From: VBDM01 sp964430565
Lineage (GTDB): Bacteria; Pseudomonadota; Gammaproteobacteria; Burkholderiales; SG8-39
Length of the DNA: 64,000 bases
Assembly: GCA_964430565.1 (NCBI GenBank)
Contig: CAYSFD010000019.1
Span: 62,001 to 126,000, forward strand
Direction: 5' to 3'
The notes under the pieces are model-generated. The model ran no database searches and was not told where the DNA came from. It saw only the letters and a list, made by a program, of their open reading frames with translations. This document shows positions 8,366 through 19,162 of this stretch, in pieces; the stretch's first letter is position 1, and every line of letters starts with the position of its first letter. A program made the position numbers and the translations under genes.

Positions 8366-8530
8366 ATTCCCGCGCAAGCGGGAATCCAGGAAGTCCAGAC
8401 TGCTGTTGGATCCCCGCTTGTCCGTTTCTCTAAACGCGCATTCACTCGTTTGGCCGTCCCTCGAAACTCGCATTCGCTCGTTTGGCCGTGCCTCGAAACT
8501 CGCATACGCTCGTTTTCGCGGGATGACATA
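8366..8530. repeat. Composite intergenic repeat with 32-base tandem units
   Basis: The space between the M23 gene and secA holds a palindrome at 8366-8385 (ATTCCCGC, loop GCAA, GCGGGAAT). It is followed by two 32-base tandem units at 8437-8468 and 8469-8500 that match at about 29 of 32 bases, plus a partial third unit to about 8514 and a CGCGGGATGAC end. The first motif resembles dispersed repeats common in beta- and gammaproteobacterial intergenic DNA. Confidence 0.75.
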
Positions 8531-8580
8531 TCCAACGTGCTAAACTTCGAGCCCTTACACGCCACCGCCGTCATTCCTCG

Positions 8581-11352
<2,772 letters not shown>

Positions 11353-11439
11353 AGAGTTTTCGCCACAGAGAGCGGATGGGCGTTTTTCTGAAAGAGAAGC
11401 TTTCTCCGTGATCGTTCTCCGCGGTTCAGGATTCTTTCG

Positions 11440-12669
11440 ATGGCCGTTAATCTGAGCCCTCCGCGGCCGGAGGACCTGCTCCCCATCAAGGGCCTCAAGC
11501 TAGGCGTCGCCGAGGCCGGAGTCCGAAAGTTCGGTCGCAAGGACCTCCTTCTCGTAGCGCTTGATGAAGGTGCGCGAGTCGCGGGTGTATTCACGCAGAA
11601 CCGCTTTTGCGCCGCGCCGGTTCAGGTGGCGAAGGAGCACCTCGCATCGGGAAGCCCTACGCGGGCGCTCCTCGTCAACACCGGTAACGCCAACGCCGGC
11701 ACCGGGAAGGAAGGGCTCGCCCACGCGAGGGCAAGCTGCGAGGAAGCCGCCCGGCTGCTGTCCTGCGAATCCCGGCAAGTGCTGCCGTTTTCGACCGGCG
11801 TGATCATGGAGCCGCTGCTCGTGGATCGCATCCTGGCGGGTCTGCCGGCGTGCATCGCCGATCTGCGCGAGGACAACTGGGCCCGTGCGGCCGAGGCGAT
11901 CATGACGACCGACACCGTGCCGAAAGCGCGATCTCTGCGCGCTTCGCTCGGCGGGGACGCCCTTACCGTAACCGGAATCGCCAAGGGAGCGGGGATGATC
12001 CGGCCCGACATGGCGACCATGCTTGGCTTTGTCGCCACCGATGCCGCGGTTGGCCAGGGGACGCTCCAGCGCCTGGCCGCCGATGCCGCGGCGAACTCGT
12101 TCAACCGCATCAGCGTCGATGGCGACACCTCCACCAATGATTCCTTCATGCTGATCGCGACCGGCGCGGGCGGCGGTCCGTCGATCGATAAGGCCGAGGA
12201 TCCGCGATTTGCGGCACTGCGGGGCGCCGTGCTCGAGGTATCGCAGTGGCTCGCGCAGGCGATCGTGCGCGACGGCGAAGGCGCGACGAAGTTCATCACC
12301 GTGCGCGTGGAAAAAGGCAGGGACGAAGCCGAGTGCGACAGCGTCGCGTACTCGATCGCGCACTCGCCGCTCGTTAAAACCGCGTTCTTCGCTTCCGACC
12401 CGAATCTGGGGCGGCTGCTCGCCGCCATCGGCAACGCCGGAGTTCGCGATCTCGACGTCGCAGGCGTCGAGCTGTATCTCGACGATGTGGCCGTTTCGAA
12501 GCAAGGAGACCGTGCTCCGGGCTACCGCGAGGAGGAGGGACGGCGCGTGATGAGAAAGAGCGAGATTACGGTGCGCGTCGTACTCAACCGCGGGGTCGCG
12601 ACGACCACGGTCTGGACCTGCGATCTGTCGCACGATTACGTTACTATCAACGCGGAATACAGGACCTAG
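11440..12669 (+). CDS. argJ: Bifunctional glutamate N-acetyltransferase/amino-acid acetyltransferase
   Basis: ArgJ transfers acetyl from N-acetylornithine to glutamate, and in bifunctional forms also makes N-acetylglutamate from acetyl-CoA, in the cyclic arginine pathway. The 409-residue precursor has the autocleavage motif KGAGMIRPDMATMLGF, in which Thr193 becomes the nucleophile at the N-terminus of the beta subunit. The N-terminal VNTGNANAGTG and C-terminal DPNLGRLLAAIGNAG segments also fit. An 87-base gap separates it from secA. Mono- versus bifunctional activity cannot be told from sequence reading alone. Confidence 0.96.
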   Translation: MAVNLSPPRPEDLLPIKGLKLGVAEAGVRKFGRKDLLLVALDEGARVAGVFTQNRFCAAPVQVAKEHLASGSPTRALLVNTGNANAGTGKEGLAHARASCEEAARLLSCESRQVLPFSTGVIMEPLLVDRILAGLPACIADLREDNWARAAEAIMTTDTVPKARSLRASLGGDALTVTGIAKGAGMIRPDMATMLGFVATDAAVGQGTLQRLAADAAANSFNRISVDGDTSTNDSFMLIATGAGGGPSIDKAEDPRFAALRGAVLEVSQWLAQAIVRDGEGATKFITVRVEKGRDEAECDSVAYSIAHSPLVKTAFFASDPNLGRLLAAIGNAGVRDLDVAGVELYLDDVAVSKQGDRAPGYREEEGRRVMRKSEITVRVVLNRGVATTTVWTCDLSHDYVTINAEYRT

Positions 12670-12700
12670 CTGGTATCAGGGCACCGTGTGGAGGAAAGGC

Positions 12701-13585
12701 ATGTCTGAGCTCGACCAATTGATCAAGCGCGGTGAAGCGCTGCTAGAGCGCGTGGAAGCGCTGCTTGCGCCCGCGTCGCGCCCGGTCGACTGGCAGGCGA
12801 GCATCGCTTTCCGCTGGCGCAAGACCTCCCGCGCAGGCTTCATACGGCCGGTGACGAACCTGCACCGCATCCGTCTTTCCGACCTTCACGGGGTCGACAG
12901 CCAGAAAGCGCTGATCGAGCAGAACACGCGCCAGTTCGTCGAGGGCCGAACGGCAAACAACGCCCTTTTGACCGGCGCCCGCGGCACCGGAAAGTCGTCG
13001 CTCGTCAAGGCGGTGCTCGATAATTTCCACCGCCAGGGCCTGCGCCTGATCGAGGTCGAAAAGCACGATCTCATCGATCTGCCCGACATCGTCGACCAGG
13101 TGGCGGGTCGGCCCGAGCGTTTCATTGTGTTCTGCGACGACCTTTCGTTCGAACTCTCCGAGGCGCCGGGTTACAAGGCGCTCAAGGCGGTGCTCGACGG
13201 TTCGATTGCCGCGACCTCGGAGAATCTCCTGATCTACGCGACTTCCAACCGACGGCATTTGATGCCCGAGTACATGCAGGAGAATCTCGAAACCAAATAC
13301 CTGGGCGAGGAGATCCATCCGGGGGAAACGGTGGAGGAGAAGATCTCGCTTTCCGAGCGCTTCGGATTGTGGGTCTCCTTCTACCCGTTCGACCAGGACG
13401 CCTACCTGGATATTGTGGGCCACTGGCTGCGCGAACTGGGATGTCCTGAGGCCGAGATTCCCAAGTGCCGGCAGCAGGCGCTGCAGTGGGCGCTGCTGCG
13501 GGGATCGCGCAGCGGCCGCGTGGCGTGGCAGTTCGCTCGCGATTACGCCGGACGCAGTGCCGGCGGCGGCAGGACAAAGCGCTGA
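12701..13585 (+). CDS. DUF815 family P-loop ATPase
   Basis: A 294-residue AAA-like protein of the DUF815 family. Walker A is GARGTGKSSL near residue 92, Walker B is FIVFCDDLSFE, and a sensor-1-type YATSNRRHLMP follows. These are the family landmarks. Start ATG 12701 follows GAGGAAAGG. It lies between argJ and the Nudix-ThiE gene, a conserved betaproteobacterial neighbourhood. The cellular role of DUF815 ATPases is not established to my knowledge, so I give no gene symbol. Confidence 0.9.
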   Translation: MSELDQLIKRGEALLERVEALLAPASRPVDWQASIAFRWRKTSRAGFIRPVTNLHRIRLSDLHGVDSQKALIEQNTRQFVEGRTANNALLTGARGTGKSSLVKAVLDNFHRQGLRLIEVEKHDLIDLPDIVDQVAGRPERFIVFCDDLSFELSEAPGYKALKAVLDGSIAATSENLLIYATSNRRHLMPEYMQENLETKYLGEEIHPGETVEEKISLSERFGLWVSFYPFDQDAYLDIVGHWLRELGCPEAEIPKCRQQALQWALLRGSRSGRVAWQFARDYAGRSAGGGRTKR

Positions 13586-13598
13586 GTCCTCGGCCATC

Positions 13599-14549
13599 AT
13601 GTCGGCCCCGGTGGACGTCGCCGCGGCGGTGCTGATCCGCGCCGACGGCGCTACGCTGCTTGCGCAGCGCCCGGACGGCAAGGCCTACGCCGGATACTGG
13701 GAGTTTCCCGGCGGCAAGATCGAACCCGGCGAGTCGGTTGCCGAGGCGCTCAGACGCGAGTTACGCGAAGAGCTCGGTTTCGAGATCGAGCGCGCCTATC
13801 CCTGGATCACTCGGGTCTTCACCTATCCGCACGCGAAGGTGCGCCTGCATTTTCACCGGGTCTATGCCTGGCGCGGAGAGCCGCGTGCGCTCGAACACCG
13901 GGCACTCGCCTGGCAGCCGCCTGAGGCGATTACGGTCGCTCCGCTTCTGCCTGCAAACGGCCCGGTGGTGCGCGGCCTTCTGCTCCCAGAGGAATACGCG
14001 ATCACGCGCGCCGGCGAGCTCGGCGTCGAGCCGTTTCTTGCGCGGCTCGAGGCGAGACTGCGGGGCGGCCTCAAGCTGGTTCAGGTGCGGGAAAAGACGC
14101 TCGACGTTCACGAGGTAGAGGCGCTCGCCCGGCGCGTCGTCGCGCTCGCCCGCGCTCACGGCGCGAAAGTCCTGGTCAACTCAGATGTCGCGCTCGCGCG
14201 CGAAATAGGCGCCGACGGCGTGCACTTGACGGCAGAGCAGCTGCACGCGGCCTCGGGTCGTCCCGATTTGCCCTGGTGCGGCGCTTCGTGCCACTCGAGC
14301 GAGGAGCTGCGCCGCGCCGAGGCGCTTGGGGTCGATTTCGTCGTGCTGGGACCGGTTATTGCGACACCCTCGCACCCGCACTCGGTCCCGCTCGGTTGGG
14401 AGCGGTTCCGGGAGATCGCTGCGGGCGCGGCCGTGCCGGTCTACGCGCTCGGCGGGATCGTGCCGGGCGATCTGGAGCAGGCCTTGAGTTGCGGCGCCCA
14501 CGGCGTCGCGATGGTGCGAGGCAGCTGGGGAAACGGCGAAAAACCCTAG
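13599..14549 (+). CDS. Nudix hydrolase fused to a ThiE-like domain
   Basis: The 316-residue protein has two parts. Residues 1-130 are a MutT-type Nudix domain with the box GGKIEPGESVAEALRRELRE followed by ELGF, suited to hydrolysing oxidised nucleoside triphosphates. Residues 140-316 resemble thiamine-phosphate synthase: LKLVQVREK, LVNSDVALAREIGADGVHL, GPVIATPSH and YALGGIVPGDLEQAL. This fusion is a known family; it is usually treated as a Nudix protein, and whether the second domain makes thiamine phosphate is open. The stop codon lies in a CTAG shared with a displaced yacG tail on the other strand. Confidence 0.9.
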   Translation: MSAPVDVAAAVLIRADGATLLAQRPDGKAYAGYWEFPGGKIEPGESVAEALRRELREELGFEIERAYPWITRVFTYPHAKVRLHFHRVYAWRGEPRALEHRALAWQPPEAITVAPLLPANGPVVRGLLLPEEYAITRAGELGVEPFLARLEARLRGGLKLVQVREKTLDVHEVEALARRVVALARAHGAKVLVNSDVALAREIGADGVHLTAEQLHAASGRPDLPWCGASCHSSEELRRAEALGVDFVVLGPVIATPSHPHSVPLGWERFREIAAGAAVPVYALGGIVPGDLEQALSCGAHGVAMVRGSWGNGEKP

Positions 14550-14599
14550 GACTCTTCCATCTGATCCGGTTCGGGCGCGCCCTTGTCTTCCTCCACGCG
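14546..14599 (-). pseudogene. Displaced 3' end of yacG
   Basis: Read on the minus strand, 14546-14599 encodes R-V-E-E-D-K-G-A-P-E-P-D-Q-M-E-E-S-stop. This matches the tail expected of a YacG protein (compare RVPVEEDKDAPD in the intact gene at 15096-15305). Its stop overlaps the Nudix stop in a CTAG. At the DNA level 14573-14596 and 15138-15161 match at 21 of 24 bases in the same orientation. It appears to be the old end of yacG, cut off by the segment carrying the receiver gene. Confidence 0.7.
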
Positions 14600-14690
14600 T
14601 GAAGATATTCTACGAATTGCCGTGCGAAGGCGCGCGTTTATTGGGGGCGTCCGTCAGGCGCGGAGCACCCCCTGGAAAGGAGAGGCCGCA

Positions 14691-15068
14691 ATGACCAAGA
14701 TTCTCTGCGTTGAGGACAGCGAGGACACGCTGTTCACCCTTCACAAGCGTTTGGGCTTCGCCGGGTTCGAGGTCAAGGTCGCAACGAATGGCGCGGAGGC
14801 CGTCGATTGGGCGAAAACGCTCCTGCCCGATCTCATCGTGATGGACCTGAGACTTCCGCGGCTCGACGGCTGGGAGGCGACGCGCCGTCTGAAAAGCCAG
14901 CCGGAAACGAAACACATCCCGATCATCGTCGTCACCGCCGATACGTCAGAGAAAAGCCGCGAGAAGGCGTTCGCTGCCGGCTGTGACGAATTCGAAACGA
15001 AACCAGCTGATTTCGAAAAACTGGTCAAGAAAATCCACTTACTTCTCGGCCGCGGCGCCAAAGCGTGA
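14691..15068 (+). CDS. Stand-alone response-regulator receiver protein
   Basis: A 125-residue single receiver (CheY-like) domain without an output domain. The acidic pocket is E8/D9, the phospho-acceptor is Asp52 in LIVMDLRLPRLDG, the switch Thr82 is in VVTADTSEKS, and Lys104 is in FETKPAD. The start is ATG 14691 after GGAAAGGAGAGG. No histidine kinase is nearby, so its partner is unknown; such proteins often act by protein-protein contact. It lies on the strand opposite yacG, inside what looks like an insertion that displaced the yacG 3' end. Confidence 0.92.
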   Translation: MTKILCVEDSEDTLFTLHKRLGFAGFEVKVATNGAEAVDWAKTLLPDLIVMDLRLPRLDGWEATRRLKSQPETKHIPIIVVTADTSEKSREKAFAAGCDEFETKPADFEKLVKKIHLLLGRGAKA

Positions 15069-15095
15069 CCGAGGCGCGCAGGACGCAAGGCAGGA

Positions 15096-15305
15096 TCAAT
15101 CCCTGATCCCCGATCCTTCATCCTGCTCTCCCGCATCCGGCGCATCCTTGTCTTCCTCCACCGGTACCCGGAACTTTTCCGTCGCCCAATCGCCGAGGTC
15201 GATCAGCTTGCAGCGCTCGGAACAAAACGGCCGGTAGCGATTCTCGGGCGACCACGCTGCCTGCGCGCCGCAGCGCGGGCAGCTTACCGAACGGGGCTCG
15301 GGCAC
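15096..15305 (-). CDS. yacG: DNA gyrase inhibitor/zinc-binding protein YacG
   Basis: YacG is a small zinc protein reported to inhibit DNA gyrase. The 69-residue product has the four zinc-binding cysteines: C9 and C12 in CPRCG, and C28 and C32 in FCSERCK, followed by the family motif LIDLGDWATEKFRVPVEEDK. The last 16 residues (APDAGEQDEGSGIRD and beyond) differ from the displaced tail at 14546-14599, so the present end may be secondary. It precedes zapD and coaE in reverse order of the map, as in many proteobacteria. Confidence 0.92.
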   Translation of the reverse strand: MPEPRSVSCPRCGAQAAWSPENRYRPFCSERCKLIDLGDWATEKFRVPVEEDKDAPDAGEQDEGSGIRD

Positions 15306-15309
15306 GGTG

Positions 15310-16065
15310 TTACAAATTGCAGAAGGTCAATTCAAACTCGACGTCCGCATCGCAAGCCCTTGGCCGCGGCTCGTTGCCGAAACTGCTGAATCGCACATTG
15401 AGCGCGTATCGATTGGCGCTGATCTCCGGAATGTACTGCGAATCGCGCAGCAGCCGGATTCGCACCATCTGCGACATCTTGCCGCCGATGATTTGCGAGA
15501 ACACGCCGTGGTGAGCGACGTGTTTTACCGGCTTGCCTCCTTCGCGAAGCAGTTTCAGCACGATCGACGAGGCGTCCCGGATCGGCAGCAATGGGGTGGT
15601 CCAGGCGCCGAGATCGGCTGCGCGTCGGGAATTTTCCCGGTGCAGCCAGAAATGGTAGGACGGCAGATCGAACTCGCATACCCCTCCCGGGATTCCGGTG
15701 CGCTGCTTGATCGACATCAGCCACTCGTTGTCGCGAAGGTGCTGGCCGATCTTGCCCGTCATCGCGAAAAGCGCCGCGCTGGCGCGCTCGATGTCGGATA
15801 TCACCTGGCGGAGCACGTTCTCGGCGATTTGAGGGTTGTTCTTGAACTGGAGCATGACCTGCTTCTGTCGCTCGAGTTCCTGCAGCAGGTCCGACTTGAG
15901 GTCCGCGCGGCTGGCGACCTCGAGAATTTCAAACAGCGTCAGGAGTGTAGTGTGGTGGGCCGACGAATTCTCCTGGGAAGAAAAGTGACTGGCGCGCTCA
16001 AACAGGTCTTCGAGGCGCAGTAAAGTTCGGATTCGCTCGTTGAGCGGATACTCGTAGGTGATCAC
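15310..16065 (-). CDS. zapD: Cell division protein ZapD
   Basis: ZapD (DUF1342) bundles FtsZ filaments by binding the FtsZ C-terminal peptide. The protein has the family start YEYPLNERIRTLLRLEDLFER and conserved blocks EFDLPSYHFWLH and FSQIIGGKMSQM(V)R. I chose GTG at 16065, which places the conserved YEYPLNER a few residues from the N-terminus as in other ZapDs; an ATG at 16146 would add 27 residues of unconserved sequence. The gene lies four bases before the start of yacG and follows coaE, a conserved order. Confidence 0.9.
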   Translation of the reverse strand: MITYEYPLNERIRTLLRLEDLFERASHFSSQENSSAHHTTLLTLFEILEVASRADLKSDLLQELERQKQVMLQFKNNPQIAENVLRQVISDIERASAALFAMTGKIGQHLRDNEWLMSIKQRTGIPGGVCEFDLPSYHFWLHRENSRRAADLGAWTTPLLPIRDASSIVLKLLREGGKPVKHVAHHGVFSQIIGGKMSQMVRIRLLRDSQYIPEISANRYALNVRFSSFGNEPRPRACDADVEFELTFCNL

Positions 16066-16155
16066 GATTGTGCCCGCGACTCGAAAGGGGCGATTGATTT
16101 CGGACAACTTTTGCCGGATTCTCACCCATTCGAAGCAAATTGACAACGGGCGGGG

Positions 16156-16776
16156 TTATGACGCTGCATTCGAGTCTCCGGCGAGCGTGAGGTATTTCTC
16201 GTCCAGACGCGAAACCTGAGGCTCGAGCGCCTCGGGAGGACCGCGGTTGTCGATCACGTCATCGGCCAGAGCAAGGCGCTGCTCGCGCGTGGCCTGCGTA
16301 GCGAGGATGTCGCCCACTTCCTTCTCGGATAGGCCGCTGCGCCGCATGGCCCTGTCGATCTGCTGGACTTCGGCGCAATCGACGACGAGCACGCGTTGGT
16401 AGCGCGATCGGTCGATGCCGCCCTCCGCCAAGAGCGGAACCACGAGGATCGCGTAGGCGCTGTCGGCGCGTTCGCCGCGGCGCAGGCTCTCTTCGCGTAT
16501 GAGCGGATGAAGGATGGCTTCGAGCTTCTTCTTCTCGGCGAGGCTGCCGAAGACGAGTTTGCGCATCCTGGTGCGATCGAGCGCTCCGTCTGCGCCGATC
16601 GCACCGGCGCCGAACGCCGCGCGTATCGGCTCGATTGCCGCGCCTCCCGGCCGCGTCAGCTCGTGGGCGATCTCGTCGGTGTCGATCACGGCGATCCCCC
16701 GCTCGGCGAACAGCGCCGCGACCGCGCTCTTGCCCGAGCCGATGCCACCCGTGAGTCCGACGGTGTAGGGCTTCAC
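16156..16776 (-). CDS. coaE: Dephospho-CoA kinase
   Basis: CoaE phosphorylates dephospho-CoA, the last step of coenzyme A synthesis. The 206-residue product begins with strand and P-loop VGLTGGIGSGKSAVA and has the substrate-side motif VIDTDEIAHELT and the lid region LIREESLRRGE. Start GTG 16776 overlaps the pilD stop by four bases (GTGA) and fits the family N-terminus; the frame upstream of it is pilD in another frame. It is transcribed with pilD. Confidence 0.95.
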   Translation of the reverse strand: MKPYTVGLTGGIGSGKSAVAALFAERGIAVIDTDEIAHELTRPGGAAIEPIRAAFGAGAIGADGALDRTRMRKLVFGSLAEKKKLEAILHPLIREESLRRGERADSAYAILVVPLLAEGGIDRSRYQRVLVVDCAEVQQIDRAMRRSGLSEKEVGDILATQATREQRLALADDVIDNRGPPEALEPQVSRLDEKYLTLAGDSNAAS

Positions 16777-17636
16777 ATGAACTGGTTGAGGTATTGGCGC
16801 GTGAGCTCGGGTCCCCAGAACAGCGCGACGATCCCCGCGGCGCCCAGATACGGCCCGAAGGGAATCGGCACCCCGCGGCCGTGCCGGGCGAAAACCATGA
16901 GGCCGATACCCACGGCGGCCCCGATGAAGGACGACAGCAGAATGGTGAGCGGCAAAACCTGCCAGCCGCACCAGGCGCCGATCGCCGCGAGCAGCTTGAA
17001 ATCACCGAAGCCCATTCCCTCCTTTCCCGTTGCCAGTTTGAACAGCCAGTACACGCCCCACAGGGCGAGGTATCCCGCGGCTGCGCCGATTACTGCGGAA
17101 CGCAAGTCGGTGAACAGGCCGGCTGCGTTGACGAGCAATCCGAGCCACAGCAGAGGAAGGGTGATCGAATCGGGCAGCAGCTGGGTATCGAAATCGATGA
17201 AGCTTGCGGCAACGATGCACCACAGGAATACCATCGCGGCGAATGCCGCCGAGCTGAAACCGAAGTGCATCGCCGGCCAGACCGCGGCTATCCCTCCCAG
17301 AAGCTCGACTACCGGATAGCGCATGCTGATCCTCGCCTTGCACGCCGAGCAGCGTCCGCGCAGAATCGCCCAGGAAGCGAGCGGAATGTTTTCCATTGCG
17401 GAAATGCGATGACTGCACGCCGGACAGTGCGAGCGCGGCACGAAAAGGTTGAACTTCTCCACCGGAGCGACCGCCTCGCCGCGCAGGTCGGCGCAGTCCT
17501 CCCGCCATGCACGTTCCATCATTTTCGGCAGGCGGTGAATGACGACGTTCAGAAAGGAACCGACCACGAGTCCGAATACCAGGCACAGCCAGGGAAAGAC
17601 CGCCGGGTGCGCTGCCGTTGTGAGGATGTCGCTCAT
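16773..17636 (-). CDS. pilD: Type IV prepilin peptidase/N-methyltransferase
   Basis: PilD is an inner-membrane aspartic protease that cleaves and N-methylates type IV prepilins and type II secretion pseudopilins. The 287-residue protein has about seven membrane helices. The cytoplasmic zinc motif has two CxxC pairs (CPAC and CSAC), and the catalytic aspartates are in FIDFDTQLLPD and GMGFGDFKLL. It follows pilC on the same strand but is separated from it by a strong terminator, and it overlaps coaE. Confidence 0.95.
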   Translation of the reverse strand: MSDILTTAAHPAVFPWLCLVFGLVVGSFLNVVIHRLPKMMERAWREDCADLRGEAVAPVEKFNLFVPRSHCPACSHRISAMENIPLASWAILRGRCSACKARISMRYPVVELLGGIAAVWPAMHFGFSSAAFAAMVFLWCIVAASFIDFDTQLLPDSITLPLLWLGLLVNAAGLFTDLRSAVIGAAAGYLALWGVYWLFKLATGKEGMGFGDFKLLAAIGAWCGWQVLPLTILLSSFIGAAVGIGLMVFARHGRGVPIPFGPYLGAAGIVALFWGPELTRQYLNQFM

Positions 17637-17679
17637 GGAACCGACTGGAGTCGTTGCCTGTGGAAGGATGCCCTAATAA

Positions 17680-17708
17680 AAAGGGTTACGGACAAGCCGT
17701 AACCCTTT
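17680..17708 (-). terminator. Rho-independent terminator after pilC
   Basis: A perfect 12-base stem (AAAGGGTTACGG with CCGTAACCCTTT) and a 5-base loop. On the minus strand it is followed by TTATT, so together with the stem end it gives a TTTTTATT tail. It lies 27 bases after the pilC stop and before pilD. Confidence 0.85.
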
Positions 17709-17734
17709 GGTGGATCGCGTGACCGGAAACCGCG

Positions 17735-18955
17735 CTACACAGCCTGGCCGATCTTGAAGATCGGCAGGTACATCGCGATCACCATGCCGCCGATCAGCAC
17801 GCCGAGCACCACCATGATCATCGGCTCCATCAGACTGGTAAGCGCGTCCACCGCGTCGTCCACCTCGGCCTCGAAGAAGTCCGCGGACTTGCCGAGCATC
17901 GCATCGAGCGCGCCGGATTCCTCGCCGATAGACACCATCTGGATGACCATGTTGGGAAAGACATTGGTATCCTGCATCGCAGCCGTCAAGCTCGTTCCGC
18001 CGGAGACCTTTCTTTGGATTTCTTTGGTGGCCATCAGGTAGACGTAATTCCCCGAGGCGCCGCCGACCGAATCGAGCGCCTCGACCAGAGGCACGCCCGC
18101 GGCGAACATCGTGGAAAGCGTTCGGGTCCAGCGCGCAATCGTGGATTTTCGTACCAGGTCGCCGAAGACCGGCACCCTGAGCATCAGCCGGTCCATGAAG
18201 ATCTGGACCGGCACCGAGCGCTGCCACATCGCGAAAAAGCCCCACACGCCTCCGATGACCGCGGGAAACAGGATGTACCAGAAGTTGACGAAGAAGTCCG
18301 ACACGGCCATCACGAACAAGGTCGGCGCGGGCAGATCGGCGCCGAAGCTCGTGAATACCTGCTTGAACGCCGGGATCACGAAAATCATAATCACCGCGGT
18401 GATGACGAAGGCGACCACGATGATTGCGATCGGGTAGAACAGCGCCGCTTTGATCTTCGATTTTATGGCCTGGATTTTTTCCTTGTAGGTCGCCAGGCGG
18501 TCGAGGAGGGTCTCCAGGATACCGGCCTGCTCCCCGGCCGCCACCAGGTTGCAAAACAGGGCGTCGAAGTGAAGCGGGTGCTTGCGGAACGCCGTGTGTA
18601 GCGGGGAACCGGTTTCCACGTCGGTCTTGATCTCCATCAGCAGCCTGGCCACCGCCGGATTGGAGTGGCCTTTTCCGACGATGTCGAAAGACTGCAGGAG
18701 CGGGACGCCGGCTTTCATCATCGTCGCCAACTGGCGGGTGAACAGGGTGACGTCCTTCTGGCTGACACTGCCGCCTCTGCCGATGGGCCGTTTTTTTAAC
18801 TTGGTGACGATGATGCCTTGGCGGCGCAGCGTGACGTTGACGACGGCCTCGCCGCCTGCTTTCATCTCGCCTTTGATGACTTTTCCGGACTTGTCCTTGC
18901 CTTCCCAAAGGTAGTGGATCTCCTTGACCTTGGCTGCTGCTGCTGCGGTTGCCAT
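17735..18955 (-). CDS. pilC: Type IV pilus inner-membrane platform protein PilC
   Basis: PilC/GspF-family proteins form the inner-membrane platform on which PilB and PilT act during pilus assembly and retraction. The 406-residue protein has a cytoplasmic N-terminus with WEGKDKSGKVIKGEM, then two T2SSF domains, one near residues 70-195 (LFTRQLATMMKAGVPLLQ) and a second near 270-395 (WTRTLSTMFAAGVPLVEAL), each followed by membrane helices. It starts after a TAGGAG site. No pilB lies next to it here, unlike the common pilB-pilC-pilD order. Confidence 0.96.
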   Translation of the reverse strand: MATAAAAAKVKEIHYLWEGKDKSGKVIKGEMKAGGEAVVNVTLRRQGIIVTKLKKRPIGRGGSVSQKDVTLFTRQLATMMKAGVPLLQSFDIVGKGHSNPAVARLLMEIKTDVETGSPLHTAFRKHPLHFDALFCNLVAAGEQAGILETLLDRLATYKEKIQAIKSKIKAALFYPIAIIVVAFVITAVIMIFVIPAFKQVFTSFGADLPAPTLFVMAVSDFFVNFWYILFPAVIGGVWGFFAMWQRSVPVQIFMDRLMLRVPVFGDLVRKSTIARWTRTLSTMFAAGVPLVEALDSVGGASGNYVYLMATKEIQRKVSGGTSLTAAMQDTNVFPNMVIQMVSIGEESGALDAMLGKSADFFEAEVDDAVDALTSLMEPMIMVVLGVLIGGMVIAMYLPIFKIGQAV

Positions 18956-19162
18956 AGCGGCGTCTCCTACTTCATTCGTCGGTGCAGCTCCTGAATTCCT
19001 CGAGTGAAGTCAGGTCTCTTGCAGTGGACACGATGATGCATCGGCACAGGCGCTTTGTAAAGTCTGACGTATTTCTAATGTATTGAAGACAAGGCATAAA
19101 TTCACGACTGAGGATTGTGAATCCCTCCGGCCAGGACGAGAGCGAGTGCGATCGCGTGCGGG

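Noticed and set aside
8437..8514. Tandem 32-base units as a CRISPR array
   Set aside because: Units are directly adjacent with no spacers between them, only two and a half copies are present, and no cas genes are near.
13599..14549. Nudix-ThiE fusion as a new gene fusion
   Set aside because: This fusion is a known widespread family in proteobacteria.
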